Shown here piece after piece: positions 1 to 8,670 of a stretch of 26,611 nt of DNA. The stretch covers positions 1-26,611 of the forward strand of contig QALA01000032.1 in NCBI GenBank assembly GCA_003343565.1, written 5' to 3'. Under the pieces are notes generated by a model. That model saw only the letters and a program-made list of their open reading frames with translations. It had not been told where the DNA came from and made no database searches. Within the stretch, counting starts at the first letter, position 1. Every line of letters begins with the position of its first letter. This DNA comes from Verrucomicrobiota bacterium (GTDB lineage: Bacteria > Verrucomicrobiota > Verrucomicrobiia > Opitutales > Intestinicryptomonadaceae). Made by a program: the position numbers and the translations under genes.

Positions 1-37
1 CCGCTGCTGCAAAAATTCTTCGCTGCGTCGGCCGGCT

Positions 38-70
38 AAAAAACTTCGTACATGCGCCCCAATCCGCGCA
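38..70 (-). terminator. Weak terminator candidate after the DUF4838 gene
   Basis: On the minus strand a 5-bp stem (TGCGC/GCGCA, plus-strand 53-57 and 66-70, 8-nt loop) lies just after the DUF4838 stop. A run of six T (plus-strand A at 38-43) follows about 10 nt after the stem. The distance from stem to T-run is longer than in a classical intrinsic terminator, so this is only a possibility. Confidence 0.22.
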
Positions 71-99
71 GACGCCGACAAGCAATTCCTATTCTACGC

Positions 100-2460
100 T
101 CAAGAGCCTTCCATTAGCTTGAAGTCGTCGACGAATACGCTCGCCGTCGGGTGCAGTCCGAGGCAGAAAAACGAGACGACGATTTTTGCGGAATTTTCCG
201 GCGCCTTTGCGACAACCCTCATCTTTTTGTAGTCGCCGAAATTGGCCGCGGGCGCGGATAAGTATTTTGAATCAAGTATGCGGCCGCTTTTGTCGCAGAA
301 AAGCATTCTTGCGTAGCACAGGTTTCCCGGCCTGAGCGTCGCGCGAATGCTAAGCTCCAACGCGTAGCTTGCGCCGGGCAAGGCGGGAGCGCGCTGGCTT
401 ATGCCGGCCCCGTTTATGGAGGATATCTCAAGCGCGTTGCCCGATGAAATTCCCTCTCCCCCAACGGCGGAAAGCTTTTCTTGCGAGGCTTCGGATTTGT
501 AGATTATCCAGCCGTCAAGTCCGTTCTCAAAGCCGGAGTTTTTCAAAATGTTTTTCGATTTGGCGAGCTTTGGGAATGCGTCGAAGACATCTTCCGGACA
601 AATTTTGCGCGCGCGCTCAATGTCGTCCGCCGACGCCCGCCCGGAGTTCAACATGTCCTCGATCAGCACGTTCGAGTAGTCCGAATGATCCCATATTCTC
701 CATATCGACAAGTCCGCCTTCGGAAATTTCGTGTTGCGCTCGTAGGCGTTAAGGGCGACCTTCTTCGATATTTTGGAAATGCGGAGGGCGTCTATTTCGT
801 CGAGGATTTTTTTCGGTTCGAGGTTCTTCGCATCGAGTTCCCATAGAGATTTTTCCCTGAAGTACGAGCGCACAAGAGCCTTTGTGACGCCGAACATCAG
901 CGACAACTCCCCGACGCGCGCGCGAACGATGTCCGAATCCGCGGCATCTTCGGCTCTTGCGAGGGCGTTTTGCATGGCCTCCAAATCGCTTTCGGAAAAA
1001 ATTTCCGCCTGCGAGTCGCGCCGGTAGAGCTGGAGCCAGTTGACGGGACCGCTTCTGCGGTCCCACGCCCGTTGCGCAATTCGGAAAAATTCCCGCGCGT
1101 CTTTTGCGCTGCCGGCGTAGTACTTTGAGAAAAATTCGCTCTCCAATTCTTCGGGATCCAGACTGGCGTCCTTCAGAAGTCTGGATATTATCCATATTTT
1201 GTGGGCGTCGTACGCCCAGTTCGGGAAGGTCTCGCAGGCGTATATGCGCGCTCCAAGATTGTGGAAGGCCTTTATCGCCCGCGCGCAGTGGCGGGTTATG
1301 TCGCGCGGGATAAAATAGTTTCCGCCGTAATTGTATTCGTACAGCCCGAACAATCCCGCGCCGCTTTCGCTCCACTTGCGCATCAGTTTCTCCCCTTCGT
1401 CCCGCATGGATTGGCTGAAATTCCCGCCAGCGTCGAGCGCAAGGTACAGCGCCGCGTTCGGCTCCACGGGAAAATCCGGCGGGTTTTCCGAATGCATGTA
1501 GGCGAGGTTCAGGACGAATCTGTCGGGAAATTTTTGAGCCGTCTTTTGCGCGACCGCGTTTGTGAATTTCCATATCGGATTGCCGTAGTCGGCGTATCCG
1601 TAGTACGTCGGTTTTCGGACGAGCTTTCGGGAGGCCGGAGAGTTGTCGAACAGGCTTGAGTCGGCCGCGCTTATCGAGAACACGGCGGCTTCGGAATTTT
1701 CGGCGAACGCCTCCTCCGCCTTTTTTGCGACGAACTCGGACAGCTGCGGATTGAGAAAGTCAACCTGCATTTGGGGCGAGTCTTTGTAAGTTCCCCGCCT
1801 GTCGCCGCGCATTGCCAGCCATTCTGGGTGTTTGTCGGCAACTTCCGCGTCGATTATATTCAACATGTTGTGGTTCGGGCCGAAGTATTGCGGCTGCTCC
1901 GCGTTTAGGAGCGCATAGTCGGCGGCGCTTTTCTGATAGAGGCCGAGAAAGCGTCCGACGTGGGAGGGCCTGAAGATTATCGACCTTCCCGGTCTTAGGT
2001 CGGGCTCGCCCGCCGCCGCGCCGAGGGGCAGGGGAGCGAGAACGTCGACGCCCAGGCATCTGCGCAAAAATTCGCCCGCCGCCGTTCCCGCGCTGTATTG
2101 CGACGGATACGTTATTTCGGCTCCGGATTCCGAGAGGCGAAACTCTATCGGCTCGCACGATTGCGCGTTTCCGCTTCCGGGCGCAAGTTTCGGAGCGGTC
2201 GTCGAGCGTTTGAAATATATGGTGTAGTCTTTCGGCAGGGCGCAGGAGCTGTTTTTTCTTCCGCTCCGGCTGACCGACGCAAATGAGACGTTCTTTGCGT
2301 GGACCGCGTATTTGGCCAATGCCTGCGCGGCGCGCGTTTCAAGTTCCGACGGATTTTCCGGAAGGCGTATGTCTATGCTCATTCCCGCATGCGCGGAAAT
2401 TGCGGCGGCCGCGACAACGGCCGCCGCCGCTATGCGGCGCGGCATGCTGGGAATCGACAT
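100..2460 (-). CDS. Secreted DUF4838 glycosidase-like protein
   Basis: The 786-residue product starts with a typical signal peptide (two Arg, then an Ala/Val-rich core, likely cleavage near residue 25 after AHA). The region around residues 25-150 resembles the non-catalytic N-terminal domain found before glycosidase barrels. Residues of about 160-480 match the DUF4838 type, a family related to alpha-glucuronidase and hexosaminidase-type glycoside hydrolases and common in PVC and Bacteroidota glycan loci. The last 150 residues, from NILKNSGFENGLDGW on, look like a jelly-roll carbohydrate-binding module of the CBM4/9 type ending in VFVDDFKL. Substrate and reaction are unknown; an extracytoplasmic glycosidase is inferred. 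A second in-frame ATG five codons later is possible, and no Shine-Dalgarno site decides between them. The gene stands alone, with catalase 936 bp upstream. Confidence 0.85.
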   Translation of the reverse strand: MSIPSMPRRIAAAAVVAAAAISAHAGMSIDIRLPENPSELETRAAQALAKYAVHAKNVSFASVSRSGRKNSSCALPKDYTIYFKRSTTAPKLAPGSGNAQSCEPIEFRLSESGAEITYPSQYSAGTAAGEFLRRCLGVDVLAPLPLGAAAGEPDLRPGRSIIFRPSHVGRFLGLYQKSAADYALLNAEQPQYFGPNHNMLNIIDAEVADKHPEWLAMRGDRRGTYKDSPQMQVDFLNPQLSEFVAKKAEEAFAENSEAAVFSISAADSSLFDNSPASRKLVRKPTYYGYADYGNPIWKFTNAVAQKTAQKFPDRFVLNLAYMHSENPPDFPVEPNAALYLALDAGGNFSQSMRDEGEKLMRKWSESGAGLFGLYEYNYGGNYFIPRDITRHCARAIKAFHNLGARIYACETFPNWAYDAHKIWIISRLLKDASLDPEELESEFFSKYYAGSAKDAREFFRIAQRAWDRRSGPVNWLQLYRRDSQAEIFSESDLEAMQNALARAEDAADSDIVRARVGELSLMFGVTKALVRSYFREKSLWELDAKNLEPKKILDEIDALRISKISKKVALNAYERNTKFPKADLSIWRIWDHSDYSNVLIEDMLNSGRASADDIERARKICPEDVFDAFPKLAKSKNILKNSGFENGLDGWIIYKSEASQEKLSAVGGEGISSGNALEISSINGAGISQRAPALPGASYALELSIRATLRPGNLCYARMLFCDKSGRILDSKYLSAPAANFGDYKKMRVVAKAPENSAKIVVSFFCLGLHPTASVFVDDFKLMEGS

Positions 2461-2472
2461 GTGTAAAAGTAT

Positions 2473-2496
2473 CTTGATATTTTGAGATTTCTCAAG
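2473..2496. promoter_or_regulatory. Inverted repeat upstream of the DUF4838 gene
   Basis: TTGAGA-TT-TCTCAA (2482-2495) lies within a wider CTTGA...TCAAG context, 22-36 bp before the DUF4838 start. On the minus strand TTGAGA could also serve as a -35 box, but no good -10 follows. It is a plausible operator or promoter element, not demonstrated. Confidence 0.3.
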
Positions 2497-2892
2497 GGTT
2501 TTATCGGAATCTTGCGCCGGTTGTGAAGGCCCGGCAAAGGGGGAACTTTAGACTGTCGCCGAAATGAAAAATTTTCGCGCCGAAAGATTCGCCTCATGTG
2601 CGGCGGGTTGCTTGTGTTCAATTCCGCCTTCGGAAGCGTTGGCAATATATTTTGAAAGACGGTTTTGAAAACGGAATGCCGCGCGGCATGTCGGGAGATT
2701 TCGGGATATTTAAAAGTTAAAGAAACCGCGTCGGATTGGAGTCGGCTCGGAATCTGCTTTCGCTTTGGGCAAATTCTTTTTGTCCGTATCGCAATATGAA
2801 ATAATATTTGGAATAGCTTTTAGGCGGAGGAAATTTCATCGGGTCCGTCGCGCGGCGCGGGCGGAGTATCCGATTTCACTGCGCATATGCGT

Positions 2893-2940
2893 AAAAAAAG
2901 AGGAGCGAAACCGGCAAATTATAGCGTCGGTTTTTTCTCC
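2893..2940 (-). terminator. Intrinsic terminator, minus strand
   Basis: Read on the minus strand, GGAG...AAACCG pairs with CGGTTT-cg-CTCC (plus-strand 2937-2940 and 2928-2933 with 2908-2913 and 2902-2905), with a 14-nt loop, and is followed at once by TCTTTTTTT. This is the best intrinsic terminator in the window. It is about 460 nt beyond the catalase stop, so it ends either a long catalase transcript or a separate RNA. Confidence 0.6.
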
Positions 2941-3396
2941 GAATAGTGCGGTTTTTCCCTAATCGGCTTTTATTGCGGCGTTCCACCGAAAAATTGCCGG
3001 AGACGAAAGGCGCATTTCGACTTTCGCCTCATATTCTTATGCAATTAAATTTCGCCGTGCGGCAATTTCGCAGTTTATCGACATGCCCGCCCCTTTCCAA
3101 AATTTTTCGGTGCGATTTGCTTTTTTAACGCGCGCCGCCCTACCGCCGTCCCGCGGGATTGGGGAGAACAAAAATTTTTTTGCAGCGCGCAAAATTTGCG
3201 CGCGCAATTTCTTTCGCCGCCGCCGACGCGGGCGTTTGCGTTTGCAACGCCGATTTTTTGCAATCGGCATTTGTCGTCGCGCGCAAGCCGTCAAATCTCA
3301 TTGCGGACAACGACGCTGCAAGCAATCGTATTGCGGACAATGGCGTCGCGTTTTTTTGCGTTTTCTATGCGCCCATCGTTTGCGCGCAAATGCGCT

Positions 3397-4959
3397 TTAC
3401 GGAGCTTTGCGGGACTTGACGGATTTGCTAACGCTCATTCCCATCGCCTTTGCAACGCCCTCTCCGTAGGCGGGATCGGCGCGGTAGCAGTTGTCGATAT
3501 GGCGCTGTTTTATGAAGGCGGGAGCGTCGCCCATGGCGCGCGCGGTATTGGCGAACAGCCTCTCTTTTTGTCCGTCGTCCATGGCGCGGAAGCGGTTGCC
3601 CGGCTGGGTGTAGTAGTCGGAGTCGTCCTCGCGGAAATTCCACGTGTCGCCGTCGCCGTCAACCGGAGTGGGCGGCTCTTTGTATTGGGGCTGTTCGCTC
3701 CACGCTCCGTAGCTGTTGGGCTCGTAGCCTATCTTGCCGCCGTAGTTGTCGTCGACGCGCATTTGCCCGTCGCGCGAATAGCCGGTGACGGGGCATCTGG
3801 GGCGGTTTACGGGAATCTGCCAGTGGTTTACGCCCAAGCGGTAGCGTTGCGCGTCTCCGTATCCAAACAGCCGCGCTTGGAGCATTTTGTCCGGAGAAAA
3901 TCCTATTCCGGGAACGACGTTCGCGGGATTGAAGGCCGCCTGCTCGACCTCGGCAAAGAAATTTTCGGGATTGCGGTTTAGCTCCATCATTCCGACTTCG
4001 ATTAGCGGAAAGTCTTTAGTGTACCATTCCTTTGTCAGGTCGAACGGATTGTACGGCATTTTCTTTGCCTGTTCCTGCGTCATGACCTGTATGCAGAGTT
4101 TCCATTTGGGGAAGTCGCCCTTTTCGATGTGTTCGTAGAGGTCGCGCTGGTTGCTCTCGCGGTCTTTTGCGATGACGGCCTCCGCCTCCGCGTCCGTGAG
4201 GTACTTTATCGGCTGCTGGCACACCCAGTGGAATTTGACCCATACGCGGTTGTTGTCCTTGTCGATGAGGCTGAAGGTGTGGCTGCCGAATCCGTGCATG
4301 TTGCGAAAGGATGCGGGAATGCCGTCGTCGCTCATGGTGATGGTTATTTGGTGGAGCGCTTCGGGCAGGCTTGTCCAGAAATCCCAGTTGTTCCGCGCGC
4401 TGCGCATTCCGGTGCGCGGGTCGCGCTTTATGGCGTGGTTGAGGTCGGGAAATTTCTTGCCGTCGCGCAGGAAGAATACGGGGGTGTTGTTGCCGACCAA
4501 ATCCCAGTTTCCCTCCTCCGTGTAAAATTTTACGGCGAAGCCGCGTATGTCGCGCTCGGCGTCGGCGGCTCCGCGCTCGCCGGCCACCGTGGAGAAGCGG
4601 ACGAATATCGGAGTCCGCTTGCCTATCTTGGAAAACAGCTTGGCCTTGGTGTATTTGGTGATGTCGTTCGTGACGGTAAAGTCTCCGAACGCTCCGGAAC
4701 CTTTGGCGTGCATTCTGCGCTCCGGTATGACCTCGCGGTTGAAATTGGCCAACTTTTCCAAAAGCCACACGTCCTCAAGGAGTATCGGTCCGCGCGGGCC
4801 GGCCGTGCGCGAGTTTTGATTGTCGGCCACGGGGATTCCGGCGTTGGTCGTAAGCGCGTCCTTTTGGACTTTGGGAACTGCGTTTGCGCCGGCTGAACGC
4901 GACGAACCGGCAGAGCGCGCCGCCGTACCTTTCGTTTTCTTGTCTTTGCTGTTTTTCAT
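3397..4959 (-). CDS. katA: Monofunctional heme catalase
   Basis: The 520-residue protein dismutates hydrogen peroxide to water and oxygen with a b-type heme. The family landmarks are intact: catalytic His84 in RRMHAKGSGA, Asn157 in VGNNTP, and the proximal heme-ligand Tyr367 in RLFGYGDAQ, with spacings equal to those in bovine catalase. The length is that of the small-subunit (clade 3) catalases. There is no signal peptide, so it should be cytoplasmic. An unusual feature is the first 30 residues, which are Lys/Ser/Ala-rich and precede the usual start of the conserved part; the C-terminus is also basic. The ATG at 4959 lacks a clear Shine-Dalgarno site. No operon partner is apparent: flanking gaps are 936 and 214 bp. 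No obvious OxyR or PerR site was recognised. Confidence 0.96.
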   Translation of the reverse strand: MKNSKDKKTKGTAARSAGSSRSAGANAVPKVQKDALTTNAGIPVADNQNSRTAGPRGPILLEDVWLLEKLANFNREVIPERRMHAKGSGAFGDFTVTNDITKYTKAKLFSKIGKRTPIFVRFSTVAGERGAADAERDIRGFAVKFYTEEGNWDLVGNNTPVFFLRDGKKFPDLNHAIKRDPRTGMRSARNNWDFWTSLPEALHQITITMSDDGIPASFRNMHGFGSHTFSLIDKDNNRVWVKFHWVCQQPIKYLTDAEAEAVIAKDRESNQRDLYEHIEKGDFPKWKLCIQVMTQEQAKKMPYNPFDLTKEWYTKDFPLIEVGMMELNRNPENFFAEVEQAAFNPANVVPGIGFSPDKMLQARLFGYGDAQRYRLGVNHWQIPVNRPRCPVTGYSRDGQMRVDDNYGGKIGYEPNSYGAWSEQPQYKEPPTPVDGDGDTWNFREDDSDYYTQPGNRFRAMDDGQKERLFANTARAMGDAPAFIKQRHIDNCYRADPAYGEGVAKAMGMSVSKSVKSRKAP

Positions 4960-5173
4960 GTCGGAATGCGTACGGTTGATTTTTGGCCTTTTTCGGCGTT
5001 TTAAATTACAGTATTTTGCTTGCGCAAATCCGTCTTGCCTTCAGGCGGAGCGCTTGATTTGCCCGCTTCGGCTTTTCCCGGAGCAAACTGTCTTCTAACT
5101 ATATTAAGAAACGCAAATTGCGGCGGTTGTTCCTAAAAAATATCTCCGCTTTAATTTGAAAGGGGAACCTTTG

Positions 5174-7294
5174 CTATTTCTTTTGGAGTCCGGGCTTGTA
5201 CGAGAGAATTTCCTTCGCCAAATCGTCCGACGAAAAATATTTTTCAAACAGTTCCATATTCCATGCGGAAACTTGCGGAACGTTCGAAAATTTTTCGTCC
5301 ACGTTTATGTTTCCATTGAGAAAGAAGTGTCCGCGGACGGGCATTGAACTTCTGAAAAGGCGGTTTGAAATAAGTTCGTTTACGCGCGCGGAGGCGTCGT
5401 AAACCTTGTCGACGTAGGGATACTTTTTAAGATAGGCGTTCAAGTCGATGTCTTTGGCCTGGTTTTCCCGCGCGATCTTCCAGTATTCCTCCCACTTTTT
5501 GTCGTTCCACCAAACCTGCGACGATACGATCGGGCAGTCTACAAAAAAATTCTGTTTGGCAACATTTCCGCGGCCCGCGTGAAAATAGACCGATGAAAAC
5601 GGATTCCCGTTCCCCGGCGTGCCCACCCGGCAGAATACGTTTTTTTCTATGATGTGGTTTGAGGAGCCGTCGTCTATGTAGACTCCGCACATCATGGTGC
5701 TTTTGTCCTTCGCGAAAATTTCCGAGAAGAAATTGTAGCGGATTACGTTTCCGCAGTCGTTCGGACGCCGTCCGGAATAGACAACGCCGCTATCGTAAAA
5801 TTCGAGATTGCACCGCTCGAACAGGTTTTTCTCTATGATATTTTCGCTGCCGGAATAGAGGATTGCTATGAACGGGGTGTCGAAAAAGTGGCAGTGCTCG
5901 ATTTTCGCCCCGCACGTCTGCTGGAGTATCTGGACGGCGCGCATGTTTACGCGCGAGTTTCCGCCGAATACGCAGTTGGAGACGATGTGGCCGCTTTTTT
6001 TGAGCGTGCGGTTGTCGCCGCCTTTCAGGAATATGGCGTCGTCGCCTATTTCGAAGAATTTGCAACGCACGATTCTGTTTCTTGCGGAGTATATGTCCGC
6101 GGCGCGCTCGGTCTTGGGGTCGAAGGAGGGCTTGATTTGCTTTGCGAATGCGAACGGATACGGCTCTCCGGTGGAAACTCCGCAGGCGCCTATGTTGCTA
6201 AACTCGCAGTCGGCCGCGGCCGAATCTTTGCAGGAGTTGAGCCACAGGGCGGTGCCGCATGTGGCGGAGAATTTTATGTTGCGCACGCGAACCCAGTCGG
6301 CCCCGTTCAGGGTGAGCATGGGGGCTCTGAGAGTGGAGAAATCGAAATAGTCGCCCTTTGCGGGAGGCTTGTCCAGAATGACGTAGAAGATTCCCGCGTC
6401 CTGATCTATGAAGTATTCGCCGGGAGCGTCGAGCTCCTCAATCAAATTTGATACGTAATAGCGGTTGACGGCCAGCATCTCCCTTTTCCAGCGCAGACCG
6501 TAGGGCAGAGGCGTGTGAACGGCGAAAGTCTTGTTCTTTGCGTCGACGTCCGCGCGCACTCTGTGCCACGCCCAGCCGTGGTTTAATATTCCGCATATAA
6601 GCATGGATTTGGCTTCCGACCAGCGGGCGGGGCGGTCGTCGCTCCACTTGAAGCTTCCGCCGCGCCTAGGCTCCTGTCCCGGCTCTCCCCGCGCGATTTT
6701 AAATCGCTCCGAGCCCTTGTCCACGACTTCCCCAAGAGCGATCGTGCCCGCGTTCGGGTATCGCGCAACCGTCAGTTTCCCGCCGGAGAAAAACGCCTCG
6801 GTTTGCGCGGTAGCTTTCGGAAAGCCGAATCCCATTTCAAAAAGCGGCGCGAATTTTTTTATGCCCGCCTTTTTCAGGTCTATGGAATACAGCTTTCCCG
6901 TTCGTTCGGACGGAAGTTTTGCCAGAACGCCCGCATCGGAAACCACCTTGAGTTCCGAGGCCGGAACGCGTATCCCTCCGATAAAATTTACCTCGCCCTT
7001 TCCGACTATCTCCACGGGAAATTCCTTCGTGCCGGACGCGGAGCGTTCGACGACTGCCCCTTCGCTAAAAAAGTAGTTTCCCTGCCTGATAATTATTTCG
7101 GCCTTCTCTCCCATTTTTCGCGTTCCGCCCAACTCGGACAGTTTGTCGAACGCGGCCTGCGGCGACGGAAACGGCCTTTCCGCGGAGCCGTCCGCGCCTT
7201 CCGCTTTGGCGTTCGAGTCCACATGCAGCTGAAGCGCCGCCGCAGCGGAGGCCGCGCAGAATATTGCGAGAGCGATTGAAAGCGATGTTTTCAT
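5174..7294 (-). CDS. Secreted right-handed parallel beta-helix protein
   Basis: The product is 706 residues from the ATG at 7294. This start is chosen because MKTSLSIALAIFCAASAAAA is a clear signal peptide, whereas the 96 upstream in-frame codons are Arg-rich and contain a promoter-like sequence. The N-terminus (ADGSAERPFPSPQAAFDKL) is the standard opening of exported pectin-lyase-like beta-helix proteins. A probable beta-sandwich insertion follows, with GWAWHRVRADVD near its end, and then many Asn/Cys-rich helix turns such as NVIRYNFFSEI and NHIIEKNVF. The layout resembles GH141-type and related enzymes, but no catalytic pair can be assigned by eye. It probably acts on plant or mucosal glycans outside the cytoplasm; hydrolase versus lyase is open. 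Confidence 0.85.
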   Translation of the reverse strand: MKTSLSIALAIFCAASAAAALQLHVDSNAKAEGADGSAERPFPSPQAAFDKLSELGGTRKMGEKAEIIIRQGNYFFSEGAVVERSASGTKEFPVEIVGKGEVNFIGGIRVPASELKVVSDAGVLAKLPSERTGKLYSIDLKKAGIKKFAPLFEMGFGFPKATAQTEAFFSGGKLTVARYPNAGTIALGEVVDKGSERFKIARGEPGQEPRRGGSFKWSDDRPARWSEAKSMLICGILNHGWAWHRVRADVDAKNKTFAVHTPLPYGLRWKREMLAVNRYYVSNLIEELDAPGEYFIDQDAGIFYVILDKPPAKGDYFDFSTLRAPMLTLNGADWVRVRNIKFSATCGTALWLNSCKDSAAADCEFSNIGACGVSTGEPYPFAFAKQIKPSFDPKTERAADIYSARNRIVRCKFFEIGDDAIFLKGGDNRTLKKSGHIVSNCVFGGNSRVNMRAVQILQQTCGAKIEHCHFFDTPFIAILYSGSENIIEKNLFERCNLEFYDSGVVYSGRRPNDCGNVIRYNFFSEIFAKDKSTMMCGVYIDDGSSNHIIEKNVFCRVGTPGNGNPFSSVYFHAGRGNVAKQNFFVDCPIVSSQVWWNDKKWEEYWKIARENQAKDIDLNAYLKKYPYVDKVYDASARVNELISNRLFRSSMPVRGHFFLNGNINVDEKFSNVPQVSAWNMELFEKYFSSDDLAKEILSYKPGLQKK

Positions 7295-7346
7295 GTCGGG
7301 TGGAATTAATTTTTTTTGTGCGGAAATTTCTTGGAAGATTTCTTTT

Positions 7347-7375
7347 ACGCTATTTGAAAGCGCCGCGCCAGTCAA
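7347..7375 (-). promoter_or_regulatory. Promoter candidate for the beta-helix gene
   Basis: On the minus strand TTGACT (plus-strand 7370-7375) is followed after 17 bp by TAGCGT (7347-7352). The -35 is good and the -10 is weak. It would give a leader of about 45 nt before the ATG at 7294, which supports that start over the longer frame. Confidence 0.38.
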
Positions 7376-7617
7376 CAATTCTCGCTCGCGTTCGGGCTTC
7401 GTTTGCCAAATAGTCAAGAGTCTTTGCCGCGAGAAGTTCGCTTTGCAAGCTTGCCATATTGCATCGGCAAATTTCGCTTTTCGGCAATGCGGACGGCAAG
7501 GCGAAAGTTGCGCACTCTGCCGGATTATTCCGGCCGACTGCGCGCAAATGATAATCCGGCTTGCAGCCGCCCGCGCGCGCAACGTCGCGCATTTGGAATT
7601 TTATGGGGCGGCGGACG

Positions 7618-7657
7618 TTTTATAAAGCTGCGTTTTATAAAACCGCCTTTTATAAAA
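7618..7657. repeat. Three palindromic TTTTATAAA units, 15-bp period
   Basis: TTTTATAAAG (7618-7627), TTTTATAAAA (7633-7642) and TTTTATAAAA (7648-7657) begin exactly 15 bp apart and are separated by GC-rich 5-bp spacers. Each unit is self-complementary. The arrangement resembles a small operator or iteron array; no binding protein is known from the sequence. Confidence 0.7.
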
Positions 7658-7714
7658 CTTGCGTGCGGCGGCCTTTGCGCGAACCTGTGAAGTTGCGGCG
7701 CGGTCGAAGGATTT

Positions 7715-7732
7715 TGCGCCGCAGGCGGCGCA
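7715..7732. other. GC-rich hairpin after the 7754-8500 gene
   Basis: TGCGCCGC-AG-GCGGCGCA forms a perfect 8-bp inverted repeat about 22 bp beyond the stop of the minus-strand gene. No T-run follows on the minus strand, so it is not a classical terminator, but it could protect a 3' end or act as a Rho-linked stop. Confidence 0.35.
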
Positions 7733-7753
7733 GCAGCTTTCGAGGGCGGCGCG

Positions 7754-8500
7754 CTAATAGCGCAGGATATACGCGCCGGTCAAGACGGATTTGATTTCCC
7801 TCTCCGTCATCCAGACGGGATTATTTCTCGCCACTCCGACAATGAGATATTCGTTCGTTGCGGGATTGAATCCTATGCACAGCGCGTCGGAGACCATTCG
7901 CCCCTTGCGCAGTTTTTTCAGTTCTTGTTTCCGAAGCTCCTTCTGCCATTCGTCGGCGGATTTGAAATTCTTGCGCTCTTTGTATCGGTCGGTGAGTTCG
8001 CGGTCGTAGAATGCCCCCGTCGCCAGCCAGCAGAATACCGGAACTCCGTCCTCCAGTTTTTGGCGCACGTTCACCGCGCTGAAGTTGGTCTTCGACAGCC
8101 CCATCGACTTGTTTGCCAGATATTTGTTCATGCCGTCCATCAGGCCTTTTATCGGCAGCCCACCGGAGGCGTCCTTGTCGGCTCCCGAATATTTCGCCAT
8201 GAGTTTGTTGAGGCGAACGTAGTCTATGTCGGAATCGACGTACGCTAAAAGCATCGCCATAAGCTGGGTGAGCGCCTGCGATTTGCTCTGTATTTCCTTC
8301 AAATCCACCTCCGGAAATTTCACTATGGCCACGTCTCCGAAGTCGTTTTTTTCGATGCGCGTCTTAAAGATTCCGCGCAGGTCGGATTTGGAGACTTTTT
8401 CCTTTTCCTTTGAGTCGGAGTCGTCCGCATTGCAGATGCAGGAAACTCCGGAAAAAAACGCGAGCGATAGCGCAAGACAAATAAATTTTTTACTGTTCAT
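7754..8500 (-). CDS. Small exported protein, C39-like fold without catalytic residues
   Basis: The product is 248 residues from the ATG at 8500, which has GAAAGAAAG about 8 nt upstream; an in-frame TTG six codons earlier is less likely. The N-terminus MNSKKFICLALSLAFFSG is a signal peptide, with cleavage likely near CNA-DD. The layout recalls C39/papain-like modules: a helix SQALTQLMAMLLAYV where the family has its Gln and catalytic Cys, then LEDGVPVFCWL, then SDALCIGFNPATNEYLIVG where the family has a Gly-His-Ala motif. Here Cys is replaced by Thr or Ala and His by Asp, so peptidase activity is unlikely. The fold assignment is my inference; the function is unknown. It appears to be a single-gene unit. 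Confidence 0.72.
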   Translation of the reverse strand: MNSKKFICLALSLAFFSGVSCICNADDSDSKEKEKVSKSDLRGIFKTRIEKNDFGDVAIVKFPEVDLKEIQSKSQALTQLMAMLLAYVDSDIDYVRLNKLMAKYSGADKDASGGLPIKGLMDGMNKYLANKSMGLSKTNFSAVNVRQKLEDGVPVFCWLATGAFYDRELTDRYKERKNFKSADEWQKELRKQELKKLRKGRMVSDALCIGFNPATNEYLIVGVARNNPVWMTEREIKSVLTGAYILRY

Positions 8501-8525
8501 ATGGCAACTTTCTTTCAAGTGAAAG

Positions 8526-8552
8526 AAAATACGTTTACGGCTGCGCCGTCAA
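8526..8552 (-). promoter_or_regulatory. Promoter candidate for the 7754-8500 gene
   Basis: On the minus strand TTGACG (plus-strand 8547-8552), 15 bp, then TATTTT (8526-8531). The predicted RNA start leaves a leader of roughly 20 nt that contains the Shine-Dalgarno-like GAAAGAAAG. The spacer is short, but position and leader fit well. Confidence 0.4.
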
Positions 8553-8670
8553 GGCGTTTTTGCTTGGGCGCGCAACATGCGCCAAGAATTTTTCGATTTG
8601 GCCGCAAACAGGCGGAACGGTTTGGCCGCGGGCGGAAGGCGGATACTTTCGCGCCGCGCGCGCAGGCTAT

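Larger units (their letters stand above)
2461..3396. other. 936-bp gene-poor stretch between DUF4838 and catalase genes
   Basis: No convincing protein gene is present; the short frames here are Arg-rich and low in complexity. It holds the regulatory region of the DUF4838 gene, a good minus-strand terminator (2893-2940), a perfect 6-bp hairpin GCCGAT/ATCGGC (3249-3268), and two copies of ATTGCGGACAA exactly 30 bp apart (3300-3310, 3330-3340). The part between 2941 and 3396 is either a long 3' UTR of the catalase mRNA or an unannotated minus-strand RNA. Confidence 0.5.
7295..7753. other. 459-bp intergenic stretch
   Basis: No convincing gene is present. It holds the beta-helix promoter candidate, a three-unit TTTTATAAA repeat (7618-7657) and a GC-rich hairpin (7715-7732). 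The open frame running into this stretch from the beta-helix gene looks like non-coding translation. Confidence 0.5.

Noticed and set aside
3037..3340. Small minus-strand frames after catalase
   Set aside because: Low-complexity Arg/Lys-rich translations without ribosome-binding sites; an RNA is more plausible than a peptide.
4129..4896. 255-codon plus-strand frame opposite catalase
   Set aside because: Antisense shadow of a complete catalase with all active-site residues.
7295..7582. 96-codon N-terminal extension of the beta-helix protein
   Set aside because: It precedes a textbook signal peptide, is Arg-rich, and overlaps a promoter candidate (7347-7375).
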